Notes under the pieces: model-generated
What the model saw: only the letters and a program-made list of their open reading frames with translations
The model's database searches: none
What the model was told of the DNA's origin: nothing
Translations under genes and position numbers: made by a program
Shown: one piece after another, positions 1 through 5,148 of the stretch
Layout: each line of letters opens with the position of its first letter
Numbering within the stretch: position 1 is the stretch's first letter
From: Chloroflexota bacterium
Lineage (GTDB): Bacteria; Chloroflexota; Dehalococcoidia; DSTF01; RBG-16-68-14
Direction of reading: 5' to 3'
NCBI GenBank assembly: GCA_022563135.1
Contig: JADFNZ010000103.1
Coordinates: 1-5,279, forward strand
DNA length: 5,279 bases

Positions 1-552
1 GTACACGTCCGTCGCATTTGTAGCTCGCTCATCTTGCCATTGCTCAGGTGCCGCGTACGGCGGCGTCATAGAATGCTTCTGCGTGTCTTTCGCGGTTGAA
101 GCTTTTGCGTAGCGAGCAATACCAAAGTCCGCAAGACACCAGTGTCCTTCGTAGAGCAATATGTTCTCTGGCTTGAGGTCACGATGGACGACTTCCGCTT
201 CAAGTGAAGCTAACGCCTCTGCGATATCAACCAATACTGGCACCGCCTCATCAACGGCAAGCTTCCCGCCACTATCTTCCAGGTGTTTTCGGAGCGATTG
301 TTCGGCTCGCGGCATAACCAGAACGTAATAATCTTCCCATTCGCCGGAATCGAGAATCGGGATGATATTGGGTAGACCGGAAAGTTCCTCAAAGAGCAGT
401 TCTCGTTGAGCGCCCGGTACTTTCGGAACGAGCTTCACCACAGCAGGCGAGCCATCATCAGCCTCGGCCTCGTAGACCGTGGCAAAACCTCCGGAAGCGA
501 ACTGACTACCCACTTTCCACTGGCGGTTTAGACTGATCGTCGTTGGAGGCAT
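1..552 (-). CDS. Hanks-type serine/threonine protein kinase, N-terminal part (gene runs off the left edge)
   Basis: I translated the minus strand from the ATG at 552; it stays open for 184 codons to the window edge. The kinase landmarks are in order: a glycine-rich loop at about residues 15-26 (GSQFASGGFATV), the ATP-binding lysine K40 in VVKLV, a likely helix-C glutamate near 51-56, the catalytic loop HRDLKPEN at 123-130 with D125, K127 and N130, the metal-binding DFG at 142-144, APE at 168-170, and TDVY at the edge, which usually continues into the F helix. All key catalytic residues are present, so it should be an active cytoplasmic Ser/Thr kinase; its target is unknown. About a third of the kinase domain and any sensor or membrane domain lie outside the window. 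GC is about 54 percent, and codons such as TTA, CTA, GTA, CGA and ATA occur, unlike the operon to the right, which suggests transfer. An in-frame TAA at 564-562 limits the start to TTG 555 or ATG 552. No Shine-Dalgarno is seen. Confidence 0.93.
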   Translation of the reverse strand, partial: MPPTTISLNRQWKVGSQFASGGFATVYEAEADDGSPAVVKLVPKVPGAQRELLFEELSGLPNIIPILDSGEWEDYYVLVMPRAEQSLRKHLEDSGGKLAVDEAVPVLVDIAEALASLEAEVVHRDLKPENILLYEGHWCLADFGIARYAKASTAKDTQKHSMTPPYAAPEQWQDERATNATDVY

Positions 553-558
553 CAATGT

Positions 559-564
559 ATTTTA
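559..564 (-). promoter_or_regulatory. Candidate -10 box for a leaderless kinase transcript
   Basis: The minus strand reads TAAAAT here, five of six bases of the sigma-70 -10 consensus. Transcription starting about seven bases downstream would begin at or near the ATG at 552, giving a leaderless message. That would fit the lack of a Shine-Dalgarno before this gene. I found no convincing -35 box at a 16-18 base spacing, so the call is weak. Confidence 0.3.
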
Positions 565-602
565 ACCTATGCGAGGCATTCAAATTGATGAAAGTGTTGC
601 TT

Positions 603-647
603 CTCCACGGCCACGGTCTTAGTGAGGTTGCGCGGCTGGCCTACGTC
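603..647 (-). pseudogene. Short fragment resembling the C-terminal end of glmS
   Basis: The minus-strand translation is DVGQPRNLTKTVAVE. E. coli GlmS (glucosamine-6-phosphate synthase) ends, from memory, in DVDQPRNLAKSVTVE; 11 of 15 positions agree, and the match stops exactly where GlmS proteins normally end. The codon after the last glutamate is AAG instead of a stop, and the frame continues 11 codons (KQHFHQFECLA) to a TAG. Toward the amino-terminal side the frame is open back to an ATG at 749, but those residues (for example AKAGTCYWS) do not look like GlmS in this frame, and the other minus-strand frames there do not either. I therefore read it as a remnant, not a working gene. It lies next to the drop in GC and the foreign-looking kinase. 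The last codons of glmS are the recognition region of Tn7-like elements, but no Tn7-type end was seen. Chance or an unrelated small protein remain possible. Confidence 0.45.
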
Positions 648-713
648 GCTCCAGTAGCAGGTGCCGGCTTTAGCCCGCGGTATGGCCGCATGCTGAGCCT
701 GCCAAAGCGCTGC

Positions 714-743
714 TTGCGCCCTCACCTGCTCCGGCGCGATACT
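714..743 (+). promoter_or_regulatory. Candidate promoter of the xseA operon (TTGCGC, 18 bases, GATACT)
   Basis: TTGCGC at 714-719 and GATACT at 738-743 each match four of six bases of the sigma-70 boxes, with an 18-base spacer. Initiation about seven bases after the -10 box would fall on the tandem ATG codons at 748 and 751, giving a leaderless or nearly leaderless message. No Shine-Dalgarno lies before xseA. It would be the only obvious promoter for the seven-gene series, because later gene gaps are 20 bases or less. Confidence 0.3.
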
Positions 744-747
744 ACCC

Positions 748-2004
748 ATGATGCAGGTCTACGCCGTCCGACAGGTCGCCACCCACCTGCGGGAGCTGCT
801 CGAAAGCGACCTCTTCCTCGCCGATCTTTGGATCAGCGGCGAGGTCTCCAACCACCGCAGCTACCCGTCCGGCCACCTCTACTTCAGCCTGAAGGACGCC
901 GACGCCGCCCTGAGCTGCGTCCTCTTCAAGAGTGACAACAAGGGTTTCCAGTTCGAGGACGGCGACGCGGTGGTCGCGCACGGGCATATCTCCTTCTACG
1001 AGGTGCGCGGCGACCTCCAGTTCATCGTCGATTTCGTCCAGCCGGAGGGCGTGGGCGTGCTCCAGGCGGAGTTCGAGCGGCTGCGCGCCAGGCTGGAGGA
1101 GGAAGGGCTGTTCGACGAAGCGCGCAAGCGTCCGCTGCCCCGCTTTCCCCGCCGCGTCGGCGTCGTCACCTCTCCAGCGGGCGCCGTCTTCCACGACATC
1201 AGCCAGGTGCTGGAGCGCCGCTGGCCGCTCGCCGAAGTTGTCCTTGCGCCCGCGTCCGTCCAGGGCGCCGCGGCCGCCCCCGCGATCGTCGCCGCCATCG
1301 CTCAGCTCAACGAGGAGCCAGGTGTCGACGTGATCATCGTCGCGCGCGGCGGTGGCTCCATCGAGGACCTCTGGGCGTTCAACGACGAGGCGGTCGCCCG
1401 CGCGATCTTCGGCAGCGCAAAGCCGGTCGTCTCCGGCGTCGGCCACGAGACCGATACGACGATCGCCGACTTCGTCGCCGACCTGCGGGCACCGACGCCT
1501 TCGGCCGCCGCGGAGCTCGTCGCGCCGGAACGAACGGAGATCACGGTCAGGCTAAGCGTTGCCGCCGGCACGCTCCTCTCGCAGGTGCAGCGCCTCGCCG
1601 GCGAAGGCCGCACAGGCGTGGAGCGGGCGATCGCGCGCGGCGAACACGCCGCACCGGACGTCGATCGCGAGCGGCTGCGCACCGACGAACTGACGCGCAC
1701 GGCGGTCGCTGCGGTCGAAGGGATGGTGCAGGGCTTCCACAAGGGGCTACACGGTTTCAACCTCGCTCTGCGTTCGCTCGACCCCTACGCGACCCTCCAG
1801 CGCGGCTACGCGCTGGTGCAGCGAAACGGCCGCATCGTCAATACCGTCACGGAGACCACGGTGGGCGAACGGCTCAACGTCCGCGTCCGCGACGGCGACT
1901 TCCCCGTGCGCGTCGATTCCGAGAAGCCCGTGCCCGACCGCAGGCGGCGCAAGAAGGCGGCGGTAGCCTCTGAACAGGCGCCGCTCTTCTCCCTGGAGGC
2001 GTAA
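748..2004 (+). CDS. xseA: Exodeoxyribonuclease VII large subunit
   Basis: This is the catalytic subunit of exonuclease VII, a cytoplasmic enzyme that degrades single-stranded DNA from both ends into short oligonucleotides and works in repair together with XseB. The 418-residue length is normal. Residues 3-97 form the OB-fold DNA-binding domain (GEVSNHRSYPSGHLYFSLKD). The nuclease domain follows with GVVTSPAGAVFHDI at 138-151, ARGGGSIEDLWAFNDE at 199-214, and the conserved GVGHETDTTIADF at 230-242 with H233 and D236, leading into DLRAPTPSAAAEL. Residues 261-335 are the charged helical region expected to bind XseB, and DPYATLQRGYALV at 345-357 is the conserved C-terminal block. The start is ATG 748 or the adjacent ATG 751; the family's N-terminal pattern (VYAVRQVATHLRELLESD) fits both, and no Shine-Dalgarno decides between them. 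The tail after residue 390 is basic and ends in QAPLFSLEA. xseB follows after two bases. Confidence 0.97.
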   Translation: MMQVYAVRQVATHLRELLESDLFLADLWISGEVSNHRSYPSGHLYFSLKDADAALSCVLFKSDNKGFQFEDGDAVVAHGHISFYEVRGDLQFIVDFVQPEGVGVLQAEFERLRARLEEEGLFDEARKRPLPRFPRRVGVVTSPAGAVFHDISQVLERRWPLAEVVLAPASVQGAAAAPAIVAAIAQLNEEPGVDVIIVARGGGSIEDLWAFNDEAVARAIFGSAKPVVSGVGHETDTTIADFVADLRAPTPSAAAELVAPERTEITVRLSVAAGTLLSQVQRLAGEGRTGVERAIARGEHAAPDVDRERLRTDELTRTAVAAVEGMVQGFHKGLHGFNLALRSLDPYATLQRGYALVQRNGRIVNTVTETTVGERLNVRVRDGDFPVRVDSEKPVPDRRRRKKAAVASEQAPLFSLEA

Positions 2005-2006
2005 CG

Positions 2007-2249
2007 ATGCCGAAGCGAGATCAGACGTCGTTCGAGGAGCTCTACCGCAAGCTGGAGGAGAGCGTCGCCAAGCTGGAGAAGGGCGGCCTCTCGCTCGAGG
2101 ATTCGATCGAGCTCTACGAGGAGGGGATGGGGCTGGCCAAGCGCTGCCAGACGTTGCTCGATAACGCCGAGCAGCGCATCACCAAGCTGCGCGAGTCCTT
2201 CGAACAGGCGACGCCACCGGAGGAGGCGGCGGAGGCGGCCACGGAGTGA
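2007..2249 (+). CDS. xseB: Exodeoxyribonuclease VII small subunit
   Basis: The small subunit of exonuclease VII binds the helical region of XseA in several copies and is needed for a controlled, soluble nuclease. The 80-residue protein has the family pattern: FEELYRKLEESVAKLEKG at 9-26, then LSLEDSIELYEEGMGLAKRCQ at 28-48, and a second helix ending in AEQRITKL, that is, a two-helix coiled-coil hairpin. The last 15 residues are acidic and alanine-rich and probably disordered. A GGAGG at 1995-1999, inside the end of xseA, sits seven bases before the ATG. Placement directly after xseA supports co-translation in the right ratio. Its stop codon overlaps the GTG start of the next gene. Confidence 0.96.
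   Translation: MPKRDQTSFEELYRKLEESVAKLEKGGLSLEDSIELYEEGMGLAKRCQTLLDNAEQRITKLRESFEQATPPEEAAEAATE
2231..2235 (+). promoter_or_regulatory. Ribosome binding site supporting the GTG start at 2246
   Basis: GGAGG lies inside the 3' end of xseB, ten bases before GTG 2246. The competing ATG at 2270 has no purine-rich stretch before it. Together with the GTGA overlap with the xseB stop, this favours the GTG start. Confidence 0.5.
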
Positions 2250-3061
2250 CGCGCAGTATCCTCCCGAACATGGCCTCAGCGGAGCGCCCGGCGCAAGCCA
2301 CCGCAGCGGAGCTGCTGCCGCCACGCATGGCCGGACTCCTGAGCTGGCCGTCGGCGGCGGCGATCGCGGCGGTCGGCTTTGCCGCGCTCCTCATCGCCTA
2401 CAACAACGTCCTGTACGTGAAGCTCGCCTGGGCGTTTCCGTCGCCCTGGATTCTCTACCCGCGAGCAGTCCTGCTGCCGGCGCTCGCTCTGTTCTGGGCG
2501 CTGCGCGTCCGCCGGCTCTCATGGCGCGAGCTCGGCCTCGCCGGCGACCGTGGGCTCAGTGGCGCCGCATCGGGATTGGCGGCGGCCGTGGTGGCGGCGG
2601 CGCCGGTCGCCCTCTTTCTCGTCGTCGCCTCGCAGCTCTTCGGGAGCGCGTTCGCCTTCCGCAACATCGACGGTGTGTCGGACGATCTGGGCTATGCGCT
2701 GTTCTGGGCCTTCGTCCTCTATCCGCTGCATACAGTAATCTTCGAAGAGGTGCTCTTCCGCGGCGTGCTCCAGGGGCTCGCTACGCGGGCGTTCGGTGCC
2801 GGCTGGGGCATCGTGCTCCCCGCGGGGGCGTTCGCGCTCTGGCACCCGATGGTGAACTATCAGGTGCTGGGCGAAGCGCGCATCGCGGAGCACGCGCCGC
2901 TCTTCGCCGGCGGCGTGGTGCTCGCGCTGGCCGGGATCTTCCTCGGCGGCCTCGTCATGGGCGCGATGCGCCACTACACCAACAGCCTGCTCGCGCCGAT
3001 CGTCTTCCACTGGGCGTTCCTCGTCTCTCTCGGGGGCGTCCTGTTCCTGCTCGCGCAGTGA
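2246..3061 (+). CDS. CPBP family intramembrane metalloprotease-like protein
   Basis: A 271-residue integral membrane protein of the CPBP (CAAX protease and bacteriocin-processing, Abi/Rce1-like) family. Motif 1 is EEVLFRG with E167, E168 and R172; motif 2 is FALWH with F196 and H200; motif 3 is centred on H255 in PIVFHW. The usual asparagine or aspartate four residues after the motif 3 histidine is leucine here (L259). Hydrophobic segments are seen near 36-52, 70-88, 107-130, 147-166, 185-199, 218-238 and 247-268, so about seven to eight membrane spans are likely. Members cleave peptides within the membrane or act as membrane scaffolds; the substrate cannot be read from the sequence. The start is GTG 2246, which overlaps the xseB stop as GTGA and suggests coupled translation; ATG 2270 is the alternative and would remove eight residues. 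The family assignment is firm, the protease activity less so. Confidence 0.88.
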   Translation: MTRSILPNMASAERPAQATAAELLPPRMAGLLSWPSAAAIAAVGFAALLIAYNNVLYVKLAWAFPSPWILYPRAVLLPALALFWALRVRRLSWRELGLAGDRGLSGAASGLAAAVVAAAPVALFLVVASQLFGSAFAFRNIDGVSDDLGYALFWAFVLYPLHTVIFEEVLFRGVLQGLATRAFGAGWGIVLPAGAFALWHPMVNYQVLGEARIAEHAPLFAGGVVLALAGIFLGGLVMGAMRHYTNSLLAPIVFHWAFLVSLGGVLFLLAQ

Positions 3062-3068
3062 GGTTCGT

Positions 3069-3072
3069 GAGG
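3069..3072 (+). promoter_or_regulatory. Ribosome binding site for the GTG start at 3080
   Basis: GAGG seven bases before GTG 3080, in the 18-base gap after the CPBP gene. It supports the non-ATG start; no in-frame ATG occurs before the conserved part of the hydrolase. Confidence 0.5.
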
Positions 3073-3079
3073 TAAGGGA

Positions 3080-3964
3080 GTGAGCGTAGGCGAAGAGTTC
3101 GCCGTCGTCAACGGCGCACGCCTATGGACGGCCCGCCATGGCAGCGGTCCGCCGCTCGTGCTGCTGCACGGCGGACCCGGCATGTGGGACTACTTCGATG
3201 AGCTCACGCCGTTGATCGACGGCGTGGTCGAAGTGCACCGCTATGATCAGCGCGGCAGCGGCCGGTCGCAGCGAGTTGAGCCCTACGATGTCTCCACGTT
3301 CGTCGCCGATCTCGAAGCCCTGCGCGTCCGCTGGGGCCATGAGCGCTGGATCGTCGCCGGGCACTCCTGGGGCGCGTCGCTCATGCTCGCCTACGCTGTG
3401 GAGCACCCCGGACGAGTGAGCGCGCTGATTCAGATATCCGGAACTGGCGTCGTCGACGACTGGCGGGACGAGTACCACGCCAATGCTGATGCGCGGCGAT
3501 CGCAGGAACAGCGTGGCCGGCTAGCGGAGCTGCGCGCGAGACTCAAAGCCGGCGGCGCATGGGAGCCCGAGCTGGATCGGGAGTACTGCGCTCTCACATG
3601 GATGGCGGACTTCGTCGAACGCGAGCGCGCGCTTCCCCTGGCCAAGCGGCTGCTGCGATCGTACGGACCGAACTATGACGTGAACGACCGGGTGGGCGCG
3701 GATCTCAAACGGCTGCACGGAGACGCCGCCTACCGCGCCCGCGTCGCCAGGATCGATCAGCCTGTTCTCGTCATCCACGGGGAGGGCGATCCCCGCCCGG
3801 TCCGGCTGGCGGAACGGCTTGCCGCTTCGCTGCCCAATGCTCACCTCGCGGTCATTCCGAACGCCGGTCACCTTCCCTGGATCGAACAGCCGTCGAGCAC
3901 GCGCGACGCGCTCCGCCGGTTTCTCGCCGCTGTCACTGCCGGAACCACGAGCGTAGCGACATGA
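3080..3964 (+). CDS. Alpha/beta-fold hydrolase, proline iminopeptidase-like (peptidase S33 group)
   Basis: A 294-residue alpha/beta hydrolase without signal peptide or membrane segment, so probably cytoplasmic. HGGPG at 30-34 forms the oxyanion hole, DQRGSGRS at 56-63 is the strand-4 motif typical of the proline iminopeptidase branch, and GHSWGAS at 94-100 is the nucleophile elbow with S96. The rest of the triad is most likely D237 (HGEGDPRPV) and H264 (NAGHLPW). A helical cap spans about 125-215. Proline iminopeptidases remove N-terminal proline from peptides, but this cap lacks the tryptophan-rich stretch I expect in true enzymes of that type, so a different ester, amide or epoxide substrate is possible. 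The start is GTG 3080 with GAGG before it. The stop overlaps the start of the PHP gene as ATGA, so the two are probably translated together. Confidence 0.9.
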   Translation: MSVGEEFAVVNGARLWTARHGSGPPLVLLHGGPGMWDYFDELTPLIDGVVEVHRYDQRGSGRSQRVEPYDVSTFVADLEALRVRWGHERWIVAGHSWGASLMLAYAVEHPGRVSALIQISGTGVVDDWRDEYHANADARRSQEQRGRLAELRARLKAGGAWEPELDREYCALTWMADFVERERALPLAKRLLRSYGPNYDVNDRVGADLKRLHGDAAYRARVARIDQPVLVIHGEGDPRPVRLAERLAASLPNAHLAVIPNAGHLPWIEQPSSTRDALRRFLAAVTAGTTSVAT

Positions 3965-4626
3965 AGGCCGACCTCCACTCCCACACGCACTTCTCCCGCG
4001 ACGCTCTCACGTCAGTCGAGACCTTCGTGCGCCGGTACGAAGCGGCGGGCATCGACGTCGTTGCCGTGAGCGACCACAACAACGTCGACGGCGCGCTCGC
4101 GGTGCGCGAGAGCGCGCCCTTCTCCGTCATCCTCGCCGAGGAGATCCGCTCTACCGAGGGCGAGATCATCGGCCTCTTCCTGCAGGAGACGGTGCCCAAG
4201 GGGCTGACGCCGGAGGACACTGTGCGCGCGATTAAGGAGCAGGCGGGGCTCGTGCTCGTCCCCCATCCGTTCGACCGGGTGCGCCGCTCGCCGCTGCGCG
4301 AGCAGGCGCTCCTGCGCATCCTGCAGGACGTCGACATCATCGAGGTGTTCAACGCGCGCACGACGTTCGGCGCGGACGACGAGCGCGCCCGCCGCTTCGC
4401 CGAAGAGCACGGCAAGCCGATGAGCGCCGCGACTGACGCCCACACGCCGTGGGAGATCGGCCTGGCGTGGACGGAGATGCCCCCGTTCGAGGGGCCGGGC
4501 GACTTCCTCGCCGCGCTCGGCAAGGGGAAGGTGGTGGGCCGGCGCTCGTTCGTCGGCTTCCATATGCTCAGCACCTGGGCGAAGATCAGATGGCGGCTCC
4601 ACCTGGGCCGCCGGGTGGCAAGGTAG
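3961..4626 (+). CDS. PHP-domain metal-dependent phosphoesterase
   Basis: A 221-residue stand-alone PHP domain protein. Metal-binding motifs are in order: DLHSHTHFSRD at 4-14 (D4, H6, H8, D14), SDHN at 37-40 (D38, H39), AEE at 59-61 (E61), PHPFD at 101-105 (H102), EVFNAR at 128-133, and TDAH at 158-161 (D159, H161). This is the full set for a two- or three-metal phosphoesterase active site. Relatives hydrolyse phosphate esters such as 3',5'-nucleotide bisphosphates or histidinol phosphate; the substrate here is not evident. It is shorter than the TrpH/YciV type of about 280 residues. After the PHP domain comes a basic, tryptophan-containing C-terminus at about 197-221 (STWAKIRWRL). The start ATG 3961 overlaps the hydrolase stop and has no good Shine-Dalgarno, so translational coupling is likely. 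Confidence 0.92.
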   Translation: MKADLHSHTHFSRDALTSVETFVRRYEAAGIDVVAVSDHNNVDGALAVRESAPFSVILAEEIRSTEGEIIGLFLQETVPKGLTPEDTVRAIKEQAGLVLVPHPFDRVRRSPLREQALLRILQDVDIIEVFNARTTFGADDERARRFAEEHGKPMSAATDAHTPWEIGLAWTEMPPFEGPGDFLAALGKGKVVGRRSFVGFHMLSTWAKIRWRLHLGRRVAR

Positions 4627-4636
4627 ACGTTTCAGT

Positions 4637-4641
4637 GGAGG
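4637..4641 (+). promoter_or_regulatory. Ribosome binding site deciding the DinB start
   Basis: GGAGG five bases before ATG 4647, in the 20-base gap after the PHP stop. The same frame is open upstream to 4449, but that extension lies inside the PHP gene in another frame and shows no DinB-like residues. Confidence 0.6.
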
Positions 4642-4646
4642 GCGCG

Positions 4647-5147
4647 ATGGGTGATGCAGGTGTCCAGCAGTTGCTCCATCTGATGGATGAGGCCTTCGAA
4701 GGGAACGGCGACCACTCGCTGCTCGCCAACCTGCGCTCCGTGCGCGAGGACGACTGGCTCTGGGTGCCGCCGGGCGGCGCCCGAACCATCTTCGACCTCG
4801 TCCGGCATGTGGGCGAGTGCAAGTACGTCTATGCCAATCACGCCTTTGGCGACGCTTCCATGCGCTGGGACCGGCGTGGCACCGTCCCTTCCGTCGACCG
4901 CGACACGTCGATGGCGGCGGCTATCGAGTGGCTCCAGAGCGGGCAACGCGGCCTCAGGGAGGATGTCGCGGCGCTTCCGGATGATGGCGAACTGCTCCGG
5001 CCGCGTCGCGCGAACTGGGGGCGGAGCTACGAGACGCGCTGGCTGATCAACGTGATGATCCAGCACGACCTGTACCACGCCGGCGAGATCAACCACATCC
5101 GCGCGCTGAAGCAGAACAACGATCGTTCGCCTTGGGATCAGGCGTGA
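4647..5147 (+). CDS. DinB-family (DinB/YfiT-like four-helix) protein
   Basis: A 166-residue cytoplasmic four-helix bundle protein of the DinB/YfiT-like superfamily. The expected metal-binding histidine triad is visible: H54 in LVRHVGECKY and H140 with H144 in QHDLYHAGEINHI. ARTIFDLVRHVG is the typical second-helix signature. The family includes DNA-damage-induced proteins of unknown role and thiol-dependent S-transferases using bacillithiol, mycothiol or glutathione; DinB here is not DNA polymerase IV. Which activity applies cannot be told from sequence alone. The ATG at 4647 was chosen because of the GGAGG before it and because the protein length then fits the family; a GTG at 4635 lacks such a site. 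It follows the PHP gene by 20 bases and precedes the formyltransferase by one base. Confidence 0.88.
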   Translation: MGDAGVQQLLHLMDEAFEGNGDHSLLANLRSVREDDWLWVPPGGARTIFDLVRHVGECKYVYANHAFGDASMRWDRRGTVPSVDRDTSMAAAIEWLQSGQRGLREDVAALPDDGELLRPRRANWGRSYETRWLINVMIQHDLYHAGEINHIRALKQNNDRSPWDQA

Positions 5148-5148
5148 G

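Noticed and set aside
553..602. Tn7-like transposon end next to the GlmS-like fragment
   Set aside because: I looked for a terminal ACA/TGT and short repeated binding sites near 575-580, where a Tn7 insertion would be expected, and saw none.
605..616. Tandem repeat CCACGG CCACGG
   Set aside because: Only two copies of six bases, explained by the Val-Ala-Val codons of the GlmS-like tail on the other strand.
567..749. 60-residue minus-strand frame (ATG 749) as a functional small gene
   Set aside because: No Shine-Dalgarno, starts inside the xseA start codon, and only residues from about 603-647 look like a known protein. I kept that part as a remnant instead.
543..935. 130-residue plus-strand open frame beginning between the kinase and xseA
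   Set aside because: Its second half is xseA read in another frame (Arg/Pro-rich) and its first half is antisense to the GlmS-like fragment. No motif and no ribosome binding site of its own.
742..1446. 234-residue minus-strand open frame opposite xseA
   Set aside because: It lies fully antisense to the strongly conserved xseA, has low-complexity Asp/Arg/Val-rich composition typical of mirrored high-GC genes, and shows no recognisable motif.
2519..3010. Minus-strand and third-frame plus-strand open frames over the CPBP gene
   Set aside because: Compositionally biased shadows (Arg/Glu/Ala or Arg/Pro-rich) of a gene whose own frame carries all CPBP motifs and membrane segments.
3933..4602. Two long minus-strand open frames over the PHP gene
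   Set aside because: Antisense to a gene with a complete set of metal-binding motifs; the translations are Ser/Arg or Arg/Ala-rich with no domain.
4449..4646. Upstream extension of the DinB frame as its true N-terminus
   Set aside because: The extension is the PHP gene read in another frame, Arg/Gly/Pro-rich, and the GGAGG at 4637-4641 points to ATG 4647.
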